Assembly (NCBI GenBank): GCA_022822005.1
Contig: JAJECO010000054.1
Coordinates: forward strand, 96,108-160,107
Direction: 5' to 3'
Origin: Candidatus Poribacteria bacterium
GTDB lineage: Bacteria > Poribacteria > WGA-4E > PCPOR2b
DNA length: 64,000 bases
This document shows, in pieces, positions 24,690 through 32,417 of the stretch. The position numbers and the translations under genes were made by a program. The notes beneath the pieces are model-generated. The model was not told the DNA's origin, made no database searches, and was given only the letters and a program-made list of their open reading frames with translations. The stretch's first letter is position 1. Each line of letters starts with the position of its first letter.

Positions 24690-25277
24690 TCAAACGTCAT
24701 TTTTGGCTTCACGCATTCTCTCCGCCAACTGGTATAATTCCGCTAACTCAAACCGATTTATGTCCCGAAAGCGTTGAACGGCTTCTTCAGTAGGGATGAA
24801 TTCGACGCTTGCTACCTGTTCGCCGCCCTCAGGGTTTTCGGGGTCCCCGATGATTTCCACCGCTCCGTAGCCCACAAGCCGATAGAATTCGGGGTGCGGC
24901 AGATGCGGACGATAGGGTTTCGGGGCGGTCGAGAAGCAGCGCCAAGCGCCGAGTGGTTCAAAGGTTATCAGACGCGCGCCGGCTTCTTCAATCAGCTCAC
25001 GATTGATTGCGTCCGAATAGCTTTCGCCCGGCTCCAACGTGCCGCCCGGCACCTCCCATTCCCCCGTTTGTAAGCGGAGCACTAACCACCGATCCCCTTT
25101 GAACGGAACGAGGTTGACGTTACTGATTAAGTTCAGGGGCGGCATTTCGCTGAGGGGTTCAAACGTGCAGGTTACAGTTCCCCAACGGGTGTCTGCAAAC
25201 AGATTTGGAAAGTTGCTCTGAATCCCGATCTTATCGGGGGCGTTTGTCGATATCAATTGTTCCCCTGTTGATTTCAT
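24690..25277 (-). CDS. NUDIX hydrolase
   Basis: A 195-residue soluble protein with a full Nudix box: GTLEPGESYSDAINRELIEEAGA fits G-x5-E-x7-REL-x-EE-x-G and provides the Mg-binding glutamates. It resembles ADP-sugar or CoA-type pyrophosphatases, but nothing fixes the substrate. A 60-residue N-terminal extension (to MPPLNLISNVNLV) is not typical of the core. Its start overlaps the stop of the upstream lipoprotein gene by 4 bp, so it is translationally coupled inside an otherwise exported iron operon, which is unusual company. Confidence 0.9.
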   Translation of the reverse strand: MKSTGEQLISTNAPDKIGIQSNFPNLFADTRWGTVTCTFEPLSEMPPLNLISNVNLVPFKGDRWLVLRLQTGEWEVPGGTLEPGESYSDAINRELIEEAGARLITFEPLGAWRCFSTAPKPYRPHLPHPEFYRLVGYGAVEIIGDPENPEGGEQVASVEFIPTEEAVQRFRDINRFELAELYQLAERMREAKNDV

Positions 25278-25795
25278 TGCAGTTCCCAGACCTGCACGTC
25301 ATGCCACGGCAGATCAAAGGGATACTCACCATACTCAAGCAACGCCAATCCGTTTTCATCCGTCCTGACGACAAGGTGAAGTTGATGCGGTGTAACACTG
25401 GTATCCACACGCTCAAGTAACAGAAATTGTGTACCGTCGTCGACTGTTATGTTTACCCTTGTCCACGAGATGTCTCCACCGTCTATGTATGTTCCCTCCG
25501 ACAGTAAAATCTGGTGCGGTGTTTCTGGCGGCAAGGTGAAACTTTCGCCGATGACATAAGTTGACTTGAGGTTAGTACGCGATACGAGTACCCACGTTCC
25601 GGGTATAGGCACCTCAACGCCGTTCTGATCGACAACCCAAACGTGATCGCGTTCCTCCAGTGGGGTTGAGGTCTCTGTTTCAGGACTTCCCGGCAGTAGA
25701 AGTTGCCCAATCTGATCACAGGCGGGAAGCCCCACAACCATAGCCAATACAAACAGGAGTTTTGTGATTGTCCCGATATGAATATTGAATTTCAT
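25274..25795 (-). CDS. Lipoprotein of unknown function in imelysin operon
   Basis: A 173-residue predicted lipoprotein: signal LLFVLAMVVGLPACDQ with lipobox LPAC near residue 26. The mature part is beta-rich (VWVVDQNGVEVPIPGTWVLV, VRTDENGLALLEYGEYPFDL) and may be an immunoglobulin-like or carboxypeptidase-regulatory-like sandwich. I recognise no catalytic residues. It sits 106 bp after imelysin, with a GC-rich palindrome in the gap, and overlaps the NUDIX gene. A role at the outer membrane beside imelysin and the di-heme protein is inferred from position only. Confidence 0.75.
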   Translation of the reverse strand: MKFNIHIGTITKLLFVLAMVVGLPACDQIGQLLLPGSPETETSTPLEERDHVWVVDQNGVEVPIPGTWVLVSRTNLKSTYVIGESFTLPPETPHQILLSEGTYIDGGDISWTRVNITVDDGTQFLLLERVDTSVTPHQLHLVVRTDENGLALLEYGEYPFDLPWHDVQVWELQ

Positions 25796-25850
25796 TGTCT
25801 TTATGGATCAATTGATGAATCGTGCAAAGAAACCGAGTTTTTATCGCGTG

Positions 25851-25869
25851 AGGGCGGGGCAACCCCGCC
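25851..25869. repeat. GC-rich palindrome between imelysin and lipoprotein genes
   Basis: GGGCGGGG-CAA-CCCCGCCC, an 8-bp perfect stem, next to an AAACCGAGTTTTT unit. No T-run follows directly in the minus direction, so it is more like a dispersed palindrome than a terminator. Confidence 0.5.
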
Positions 25870-25901
25870 CCTACGATTTCTCTGTTATGTGCTAGCCTAC
25901 G

Positions 25902-27032
25902 TTACTCGAAACTGCTGTCTAACACCAATTTCAAGATGTCGTTCTCCAGTGTCTGCTGGACTGTGCTGACCGCATCAATGGCTGCTTGGACAGCAGCCCG
26001 TTGAGCAGTGATTGAGTCGCGGAAGGGATCCGGAATCGCACCGATGGTGTCGATGGCGGTCTGGACTTCGGTTTGGAATCTCGCGTCTAAGGCGGCATCC
26101 GCCCCGTTTACAAATTCGTTAAGTCCCTGACCATCTGCGGTGAACTTGCCCATGTAGACGTTTTGGATACCACGAATATTGTCTTGGAAGTCACTAATCG
26201 AGTTAAAGCTAAACTGTGACTCAACAAGGGTTGTGTCCTTCTCATTGAACGGGTCGGAGATTTTACCGTTGGCGACTTCATCGGCGATGACAATCATACC
26301 GTTGACCATCTCTTGCATTGCGTCTTTCTGTGATTGGTAAATAGTGCTGGTGTCACCGGCGTTGGCGACCTCTCCGGCATAATTTTCGCCTGACGGAGCC
26401 CATGCGTTAGCCAGTTGAGCAGTTTTTGCTTTCAGATTCTCCGTTGTTGCGGTGAGGTATTCCAATTCGCGGGGCGTAATATCCTCAGCTTTTCGCTGGT
26501 TGCCCTCGCGGAAGAGGAGATACTCGATGGTATGGAAACCTTTCAATGTGTCTTCAAGTGCGTCGATTGAGGCTTCGGTCAACGTTTGTCCGCTGCCAAG
26601 TACCCCGTCAAGATCAACCCGATTGACGGGCCAGCTATCGAGCGCTGGGTCAAGACCCTGCGTATCGACGGGACCGAACAGAAATGCCTCGCTCTGTTCC
26701 CACGGTCTCCGCGTGGCTTTCCATGCGTTCTGTGCCAGTTCCAAATGGGCTTGATTGGGAGCCGCGTTCAACGCCTGTACAGCGCCTAATAGCTCACCTG
26801 CTTTGTTGTCCAAGTCGGTGTAGGTGGCAAGTACGACTTTGTTAGCGAAGTCGTTCAAGGTGGTGCTTGCATCAAACGCTTCAGCTTCTCCAGCGGCAGT
26901 AGTGATAGCATCGTCATCATCGTCGTCGCTGCCACAACCGGTGAGGCTGCAACCGATGAAGAAAATTGATAGGACCAGAAGCACCGATAGGGTACAGCAA
27001 AAGAGTTTTGTTAAATACTGATTGAATCTCAT
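25902..27032 (-). CDS. Imelysin-family iron-regulated lipoprotein
   Basis: A 376-residue lipoprotein (signal followed by lipobox FIGC and a second cysteine, then GSDDDDDD). The imelysin fold is visible as a helical duplication: AWKATRRPWEQSEAFLFGPV, DSWPVNRVDLDGVL and the GxHxxE motif in LKGFHTIEYLLFREG near residue 170. Imelysins (IrpA, ICMP, EfeO-like) are periplasmic or outer-membrane proteins of iron uptake; the GxHxxE site is the presumed metal site. It lies in an operon with a porin, a lipoprotein, a NUDIX hydrolase and a di-heme oxidoreductase, under a Fur-like box. Confidence 0.92.
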   Translation of the reverse strand: MRFNQYLTKLFCCTLSVLLVLSIFFIGCSLTGCGSDDDDDDAITTAAGEAEAFDASTTLNDFANKVVLATYTDLDNKAGELLGAVQALNAAPNQAHLELAQNAWKATRRPWEQSEAFLFGPVDTQGLDPALDSWPVNRVDLDGVLGSGQTLTEASIDALEDTLKGFHTIEYLLFREGNQRKAEDITPRELEYLTATTENLKAKTAQLANAWAPSGENYAGEVANAGDTSTIYQSQKDAMQEMVNGMIVIADEVANGKISDPFNEKDTTLVESQFSFNSISDFQDNIRGIQNVYMGKFTADGQGLNEFVNGADAALDARFQTEVQTAIDTIGAIPDPFRDSITAQRAAVQAAIDAVSTVQQTLENDILKLVLDSSFE

Positions 27033-27062
27033 AGGATTTCTCCTTTTTGATTTGCAGTTAAA

Positions 27063-28304
27063 TTAGTATTGAAACCCGAAGCCGAGTGCGAAGGTATGTT
27101 CGTCCTCAAAATCGGTGTCCAATATGGGTATGGTGTCCAATATCTCTACGGGTGTGGACCCCAATGTTCGAGCGGAGTAATGTCCCTTAAAGACAAGTTG
27201 TGGGTGTGGGTGATAATTGAGACCGAGTATCCACGTCTGACGCTCCCAACGCGGATTATCAAAGATGTCTCCCTTCACCTCAGCCATTGTATCGTAGTTA
27301 TCGTAACGGACGAACAGGTCAAGCGCTGCCGCCGTGTTCAACGATGATTTGAAAAACGAGAGCAGGTTGTAGCCAGCTTCGAGATACCCGCCAAAGGCCT
27401 GGCTACCAACAGGTGTCCGCTTTACATTTAGGTTGTTTGAAAGATTGCGATTGGTTTTGGAGATAAGTTCCGAATTTTCGAGGGTTCCGTAAAGGAACAT
27501 CCCGCGAACCTTCAACGCGCCGACCTCATAAAATCCGTGTAGATCAACAATTGAGACGTGGGCATCTTCTCGGAAGTCCGGTTTAGGACGGTTGTCCGCG
27601 CTGTCTCCGTAGTAACCAGAGACACCGAGGACTGCTCCGTCCATGACTGTGTAATCGACACGACCGACAAGCGCAAAATCTTCGGCATTGGCGGCCTCAA
27701 AACGCAGTTGATGACCGCTGGCGATCCAACGGCGCGAGCTGAAGCCGGTGGAGTCCAAGCCGTTGACGACTTGCGCCTGATAGCTGAGCGCGCCAGCTTT
27801 GCCGAATAGCTCAATCCCATTTTCATGCCAGATGGTTGGAATCAGGTTAGATTCAGATTCGGGGCGGGTGGTTGTGAAGTAGTGTTGGGGACGATGCCGC
27901 TTGGCGGTTAAGCCGACCGGCACGATGATGTGACCTATCCGTAGGTTGAGCGTTGGGCGAAACTCAAAGACTGCGGCGAGTTTCTCAACGATGACCTCAC
28001 CGCCTTTTTCGACTTCCATCTCGAATTCACCAAACTCCTCAAATTTATCAAACTCCATTGTGATGCCGGTCCCACCGTGCTCAAACTCGAGTTCCGATTC
28101 AAGACGGATGGTATCGTTAATCTGGAGTTTTGGCGCGATGACGAACCGTTCAACGTCAATGTGAGCCCGTCGCTCTGGATCGGTTTCCCAATAGAAATTA
28201 GCGTAATTGATTACTCCGTAGCCGGAGACACTGAACCGTTTGGATTCAGCCGGTGCAGCTTGAACCGTTAGGAGTAGAAGCAGAAGATAACAGAAGATTC
28301 GCAA
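27063..28304 (-). CDS. Outer-membrane porin-like protein (phosphate-selective porin O/P type)
   Basis: A 413-residue outer-membrane beta-barrel. It begins at a TTG with GAGAGG 6 nt upstream, giving signal MRIFCYLLLLLLTVQAAPAE. Alternating amphipathic strands run throughout: FSVSGYGVINYANFYW, RIGHIIVPVGLTAKRHRPQH, IWHENGIELFGKAG and the terminal TFALGFGFQY with C-terminal aromatic. The pattern fits the OprO/OprP-like porins. As the first gene of the imelysin operon it is probably an iron-regulated channel; the solute is not known. An acidic stretch (EEFGEFEMEVEKGGE) is unusual and could face the periplasm or bind metal. Confidence 0.82.
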   Translation of the reverse strand: MRIFCYLLLLLLTVQAAPAESKRFSVSGYGVINYANFYWETDPERRAHIDVERFVIAPKLQINDTIRLESELEFEHGGTGITMEFDKFEEFGEFEMEVEKGGEVIVEKLAAVFEFRPTLNLRIGHIIVPVGLTAKRHRPQHYFTTTRPESESNLIPTIWHENGIELFGKAGALSYQAQVVNGLDSTGFSSRRWIASGHQLRFEAANAEDFALVGRVDYTVMDGAVLGVSGYYGDSADNRPKPDFREDAHVSIVDLHGFYEVGALKVRGMFLYGTLENSELISKTNRNLSNNLNVKRTPVGSQAFGGYLEAGYNLLSFFKSSLNTAAALDLFVRYDNYDTMAEVKGDIFDNPRWERQTWILGLNYHPHPQLVFKGHYSARTLGSTPVEILDTIPILDTDFEDEHTFALGFGFQY

Positions 28305-28325
28305 TTCTAACCTCTCGGATTATTT

Positions 28326-28344
28326 GATACTGAGTCTCAATCGC
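28326..28344. promoter_or_regulatory. Proximal Fur-like box of imelysin operon
   Basis: GATACTGAGTCTCAATCGC with the TGAG-T-CTCA core, 22 bp upstream of the porin start codon. Confidence 0.5.
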
Positions 28345-28352
28345 ACCTTAGT

Positions 28353-28381
28353 GCAAAATAAAAACGGGCATATTCTGCCCG
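28353..28381 (-). terminator. Intrinsic terminator upstream of porin gene
   Basis: Perfect 6-bp stem CGGGCA/TGCCCG with a 5-nt loop (28365-28381), followed in the minus direction by TTTTTATTTT. It lies between the two Fur-like boxes, after a consensus promoter and before the porin start. Confidence 0.75.
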
Positions 28382-28430
28382 ATTTGACTCTTCTAAAAAC
28401 CCGATATTGAGACTCATTCGCAAGTTATTC
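28354..28430 (-). ncRNA. Candidate Fur-linked short RNA or attenuated leader (about 77 nt)
   Basis: Predicted from a consensus promoter (28437-28466), a start near 28430 and an intrinsic terminator at 28353-28381. A Fur-like box lies in its first 28 nt at DNA level. It could be a free iron-responsive small RNA or the attenuated leader of the porin-imelysin operon. No homologue can be named; existence is inferred from signals only. Confidence 0.45.
28403..28422. promoter_or_regulatory. Distal Fur-like box of imelysin operon
   Basis: GATATTGAGACTCATTCGCA. TTGAGACTCATTCGCAA (28407-28423) is an interrupted 17-bp dyad (TTG-G-A, central T and A, T-C-CAA). It is just downstream of the promoter at 28437-28466, where a bound repressor would block initiation. 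Confidence 0.6.
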
Positions 28431-28436
28431 TATAGT

Positions 28437-28466
28437 ATTATAAACCGCTGCAAAAACGTATGTCAA
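28437..28466 (-). promoter_or_regulatory. Consensus sigma-70 promoter
   Basis: TTGACA (28461-28466), 18 nt, TATAAT (28437-28442) on the minus strand; both hexamers are perfect. The predicted start is near 28430. Confidence 0.75.
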
Positions 28467-28492
28467 GTTTTTTTTGCAATTTTTTTTACAAA

Positions 28493-28683
28493 TAGGAGTT
28501 ACGCAGTTCAGTAAGGAACAACGATCCTCCGTTCCGAGAGTCCGAGAGTTGTTCACTGCGAACTTCTTGATGGCGCGCCTATTGTAGTTGCCCAATTCAT
28601 CGGGGTATCGGGGCAAGGATGCCCCTCTCACGTCCTGACGCGCAATGAATTACGCTACTACAAACTCAAGTACGTAACTCCTA
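28493..28683. mobile_element. MITE-like element with 11-bp terminal inverted repeats
   Basis: A 191-bp non-coding element between TAGGAGTTACG (28493-28503) and CGTAACTCCTA (28673-28683), a perfect terminal inverted repeat. It is flanked by the direct repeat ACAAA on both sides (28488-28492 and 28684-28688), a target-site duplication. An inner inverted repeat (TTGTAGTTGCCCAATTCAT at 28582 against its near complement ending at 28663) suggests folding. No transposase is present in the window. Confidence 0.65.
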
Positions 28684-28797
28684 ACAAAAAGGATTTCGGG
28701 GGTGAATGCGGATTGAACGGATCAGGATTGACCGTTTCACAATCGCGCTACGAACACCAAGACTGAGAAAAGAAGATGCCAGAAAATATGAAATGCA

Positions 28798-29517
28798 CTA
28801 CCATTCGGTCTCTTTGACTTTTGCGGATACCGGGATCTCAAACTGAAGGATTGGGGGCGGCGGTTGTGGATTGAGTTGTGGATTTCCGTAAACAACATGT
28901 TCATGTTCCAGAACTTCAGATTCGGGACCGTATAGGCTGGAGGTAACCTCCATGGGAATATAATTGTCGCCGAGTTTGGTGTGGTTCCGATAATATGATT
29001 TTGCGGCAAGTTTGCCGTCGGAGGTTTTGACCTCAGTAGAGATGAGCCTATCAGCCCGGCTTCCCAGAATAACGGCACCGAGTTTATTCTTTGCTTTCTC
29101 GGGCGGTGTCCAATAGGTGTAGAGCACATCGTCTGCTATCTCGTGCCGGTCGAGGGAATACCCGATGGCGGTCAGTCCGTACTCTGCTTGTGTTGACTGG
29201 ATGATAGATTCAACAAATGGGAGCGGAATTCGTCCTTTGGCGGTGAAGCGGAATGCTTGATTTTGGAGGGGATAATAGATTTCCAGCACCTCCTCCTGCA
29301 CAATCATTATCTGCTTGAGCGGTTCCGTAACCTCAACGACAACCCGTGCTGCTTTTACATCGTAGTGGAGGGTGCCTGTTATGGTCTCTGTTTTGTCGTT
29401 TTCGGTTAATTCTCGCGTAAAGTCCAAGGAAAGGGTTTCTAATGGCGCGGCGTGGAGTCCGGTGCAAAGAAAGAAGGTGAGTAAAAGGGGGGGTGAGATT
29501 TTAGAAATTCCGAACAT
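28798..29517 (-). CDS. LolA-like outer-membrane lipoprotein-sorting protein
   Basis: A 239-residue exported protein: signal LLLTFFLCTGLHAA, then the LolA/LolB-type half-barrel pattern: LSLDFTRELTENDKTETITGTLHYD, ARVVVEVTEPLKQIMIVQEEVLEIYYPLQNQAFRF, followed by the later strands ending PMEVTSSLYG. LolA-like proteins carry lipidated substrates across the periplasm; many paralogues have other lipid-binding tasks. It is larger than classical LolA (about 180 residues) and has a proline-rich tail (NPQPPPPILQ). It stands alone, with a MITE-like element downstream. Confidence 0.72.
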   Translation of the reverse strand: MFGISKISPPLLLTFFLCTGLHAAPLETLSLDFTRELTENDKTETITGTLHYDVKAARVVVEVTEPLKQIMIVQEEVLEIYYPLQNQAFRFTAKGRIPLPFVESIIQSTQAEYGLTAIGYSLDRHEIADDVLYTYWTPPEKAKNKLGAVILGSRADRLISTEVKTSDGKLAAKSYYRNHTKLGDNYIPMEVTSSLYGPESEVLEHEHVVYGNPQLNPQPPPPILQFEIPVSAKVKETEW

Positions 29518-29584
29518 TTATTGTTTTCATGAGTGGAAAGGTGGCAAATGTTTAACACTTGCCACCACACTGCTTTTAGGCGAC

Positions 29585-29995
29585 CTAGTAAGTAGACTCG
29601 CTATATGCTGCTATAGCAGCAGCAATATAAATTACGGTTGCAATACCACCGACAACACAACCTCCCAAGGCACTGTTAGCCTGAAGACTTTTGGCTTTTT
29701 CCGCATAGGCCTGGGTATAAAAGGCTACATATTCTGGTGACTTACCAAGGAGTCTTGTGGCAGGGGGCGCGGGCTCAACAGCATAGGCAACAATAACTCC
29801 GACTATGCCTCCCAAACAACCTCCCAAGAACCAAAGCCCTTTGTTGACGTCGTTCTGAGCATCGCGCTCGGCAGCGACTATTGCCTCCATTTGTAATGAA
29901 TTCTGTTGAGCAAAAGTGACAAAAGGCATACTGAATGTCAGCATTGCCATCAAAAGTGCCAAAATTTGGAGGGGATTCCTTAATTCAATTTTCAC
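29585..29995 (-). CDS. Small two-helix glycine-rich membrane protein
   Basis: A 136-residue protein starting at a GTG with AAAAGGAG upstream. The signal-like segment LLMAMLTFSMPFVTFAQQ is followed by two Gly/Ala-rich hydrophobic helices, LWFLGGCLGGIVGVIVAYA and ALGGCVVGGIATVIYIAAAI, each containing a GGC motif, separated by a polar loop with PAPPATRLLGKSPEYVAFY. I recognise no family. It has its own perfect consensus promoter (30097-30125), so it is probably well expressed. An envelope role is likely. Confidence 0.7.
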   Translation of the reverse strand: MKIELRNPLQILALLMAMLTFSMPFVTFAQQNSLQMEAIVAAERDAQNDVNKGLWFLGGCLGGIVGVIVAYAVEPAPPATRLLGKSPEYVAFYTQAYAEKAKSLQANSALGGCVVGGIATVIYIAAAIAAYSESTY

Positions 29996-30096
29996 AAAAT
30001 ATCTCCTTTTGTGAGTAAAGTGTTAGTGCTGGTATTACAGGTGGGTTTATATGTGGTTTTGTAGCCCCATTGGGACTTTATATGCTAACTTGCGTT

Positions 30097-30125
30097 ATTA
30101 TACATACATTACTGACAGATGTCAA
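30097..30125 (-). promoter_or_regulatory. Perfect consensus sigma-70 promoter
   Basis: TTGACA (30120-30125), 17 nt, TATAAT (30097-30102) on the minus strand, about 95 nt upstream of the GTG of the small membrane protein gene. Confidence 0.8.
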
Positions 30126-30202
30126 TTTTCTCTGGATAAAACGAAACTGAAATCCCGGTGCAATCTCAGAATTAGTGTGGCTGATTCAAACAAACTCTAA
30201 AA

Positions 30203-31162
30203 TTAGAACAAGCAACCGCCGGGGTTATAATTCCGAGAAAAGGAGATGCCAAATGTAATCGGCATTATATCTTGGTTTTCTAACGTAAAAAAGGGTCTAT
30301 CTATTCGCAGTTCAAGATTCAAGCGACTCTGGGTGAGGCGCAGTGCCTCTAGTCCAATAACGCCATAGGCACCCAAGCCGAAATCCCCTTCTGAATCGTA
30401 ATAATTTTCTTCATGACCAACCCCGATCATGCCAAGCCCACCGCCCACATAGGGTGAAATATTCTGTTTATTGAGGAAGTAACGTCCGCCGATTACCCAA
30501 GAAAAGTAGCCGAAACCGTCGCTGTCGTCTTCATAGTCGGCCTCAATACCACTTATGGCAAACCGAAGGTCGGACCCCACAGCATACGAGGGTGTTTGAT
30601 AAGACCAACCCCACCCATAGCCAGGCTCGGCCGCTACATCCGTGCCGGGGACAAAGGTTCCGAAGATTTCTATATGCCAAAGGGATTCACCCGATATTTT
30701 TCGAAGTTCGCGAGCCTCTTGTTCAGTGACGGTTTCCATATCAACCGTATCATTGATCGGCTTGTCGTGGACAAGTGCTTCAACCAGTCTCGGCGCTGCT
30801 GGGATCATCTCCTCGATATTTGCCAAGATCAGCTGCCGTTCGGTGATAATCGTGCCAACTGGGCTTTCATGACTCAAGCGCACGATAATCTTCTCACCCA
30901 AGCGGCGTAAAACAACGCGATAGGCATTCGCTGAAACGGGCGCGGCGGCTTCAAATACGGGATCGCTGACCGATATGCCCTGCTTGCGCAGCTCATCACA
31001 CACCAACAACGCCGCGGTCTCTGCGTCGGAGTCGGGAATACCCGGATGGTCTGCAATCAGGCAGACAGCGGGAGCGTCAGTCTGCACGACGGCAGGAACA
31101 GCTGATAAAACAAGAAAAATAAAGCCAAATACGAATACCCAGATCCGCTTGAGATTAACCAT
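30203..31162 (-). CDS. Exported outer-membrane beta-barrel protein
   Basis: A 319-residue exported protein. Signal residues 1-28 end in AVVQT. Residues about 30-140 form a soluble alpha-beta domain (VCLIADHPGIPDSDAETAALLVCDELRKQ) of a kind that could sense or bind a ligand in the periplasm. Residues about 155-319 are barrel-like strands (LWHIEIFGTFVPG, AVGSDLRFAISGIEADY, NISPYVGGGLGMIGVG, YGVIGLEALRL, ITFGISFSRNY), resembling opacity or OmpA-like 8-strand barrels. There is a double-domain architecture but no named family. AAGGAG precedes the ATG. It lies alone between the small membrane protein and the LRR pair. Confidence 0.72.
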   Translation of the reverse strand: MVNLKRIWVFVFGFIFLVLSAVPAVVQTDAPAVCLIADHPGIPDSDAETAALLVCDELRKQGISVSDPVFEAAAPVSANAYRVVLRRLGEKIIVRLSHESPVGTIITERQLILANIEEMIPAAPRLVEALVHDKPINDTVDMETVTEQEARELRKISGESLWHIEIFGTFVPGTDVAAEPGYGWGWSYQTPSYAVGSDLRFAISGIEADYEDDSDGFGYFSWVIGGRYFLNKQNISPYVGGGLGMIGVGHEENYYDSEGDFGLGAYGVIGLEALRLTQSRLNLELRIDRPFFTLENQDIMPITFGISFSRNYNPGGCLF

Positions 31163-31233
31163 ATTAAAATCTCCTTCTGAATTGTTTCGTAATAAGTCTA
31201 TAACGGTTTATTATATTTTCGGGTTAACAGGCT

Positions 31234-32385
31234 CTATCGATACGAGTGTCTGACAAAAACACCTGTGGCTTCGAGAATTGACACGTCAGCGGTGATTGTT
31301 TTTGGGGTCAGGGGGTTCGATCGAACATCTAAGTCTTTCAAATTGGTTAATGCGAGTAAGATCGATATATCCGATACCTCGTTGGCGCAAAGTCCGAGGT
31401 CTTTCAGGTTAGTTAGTCCCGCCAAGGGCGACGGATCTAAGACCTGGTTGTCGTAAAGGTTAAGTTGTTTTAGGTTTCTGAATCCCGCCAGGGGTGATAT
31501 GTCCGATACACGATTGGAGCCAAGTCCCAACGTTTCCAAATTGGTTAATTTTGCGAGGGGTGATAGATCCGATACTTCGTTGGCATCAAGTGACAGGTTT
31601 TCAAGTTGGGAGAGGTGTGCCAAGGGTGATAGATCCGATAAACGGTTACTGCTAAGCCAAAGTTCCCTCAGATTCGCCAATCCTGCGAGAGGCGATAGAT
31701 CTGATACATTGTTAATGGTAAGCTGCAATCTCCTCAAATTTACTAATCCCGCCAAAGGTGACAAATTTGATACACGGTTAACAGCAAGTTCCAATCGTTC
31801 CAGCTTTGTTAACTTTGCTAGCGGTGAGAGGTCCGATATTTTGTTTTCGTAAAGATCTAGCTCTGTCAGGTTTGTTAATTCTGCAAGAGGCGATAGGTCC
31901 GATACTCCACTCTCGTTAATACTCAGGTATTCCAGTTTTATCAATCCTGCGAGGGGCGATAGGTCCGATAACAACTGATTGTCGCTGATATCGAGATCTT
32001 CTAGGTTTATTAATCCTGCCAGAGGGGATAGATCTGTTACCTTACTATCGCTAATTTCCAACCATTTCAGTTTTGTTAGTCCCGCAAGGGGCGATAGATC
32101 CGATAGTTGGTTGTAGCTAAGGTGCAGTTCCGTGAGATTGGTGGCAAACTCAAGGCCGGTTAGATCGCGGATATCAGCCCTACCCCCTTCAAGATTCGTC
32201 AAGGTCGCCATGTCAACGTTCATGATTATAGTGCCCGTAGGCTTGTCGAGGGCACGCTCAATGACACTGCGGAGGTTGGTGTCCGGTATGTTGACCGGAG
32301 CACTCCTTTTCGTGCACCCAAACCATGCAATTCCCAGAACGAGTAATGTGAAGAACAGTGTGGAACGACGCAAGTAGTGTGACAT
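31234..32385 (-). CDS. Leucine-rich-repeat lipoprotein (internalin-like), copy 1
   Basis: A 383-residue lipoprotein with lipobox AWFGC near residue 24. A capping segment (IPDTNLRSVIERALDKPTG, then MATLTNLEGGRADIRDLTGLEF) precedes 13 consecutive LRRs of 22 residues with the pattern DLSPLAGLTNLxxLxLxxNxVS; one repeat has 23. This is the short bacterial or internalin-type LRR, giving a curved solenoid for protein binding. Every repeat lines up with the corresponding repeat of the next gene (32418-33566), so the pair arose by whole-gene duplication. GGAGG precedes the ATG. Surface or periplasmic adhesion or recognition is inferred. Confidence 0.9.
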   Translation of the reverse strand: MSHYLRRSTLFFTLLVLGIAWFGCTKRSAPVNIPDTNLRSVIERALDKPTGTIIMNVDMATLTNLEGGRADIRDLTGLEFATNLTELHLSYNQLSDLSPLAGLTKLKWLEISDSKVTDLSPLAGLINLEDLDISDNQLLSDLSPLAGLIKLEYLSINESGVSDLSPLAELTNLTELDLYENKISDLSPLAKLTKLERLELAVNRVSNLSPLAGLVNLRRLQLTINNVSDLSPLAGLANLRELWLSSNRLSDLSPLAHLSQLENLSLDANEVSDLSPLAKLTNLETLGLGSNRVSDISPLAGFRNLKQLNLYDNQVLDPSPLAGLTNLKDLGLCANEVSDISILLALTNLKDLDVRSNPLTPKTITADVSILEATGVFVRHSYR

Positions 32386-32417
32386 GATTTTCCTCCAATC
32401 AATAGTATTTACTGATA

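Noticed and set aside
28737..29129. Minus-strand frame overlapping the LolA-like gene
   Set aside because: Out-of-frame shadow without signal peptide or ribosome binding site.
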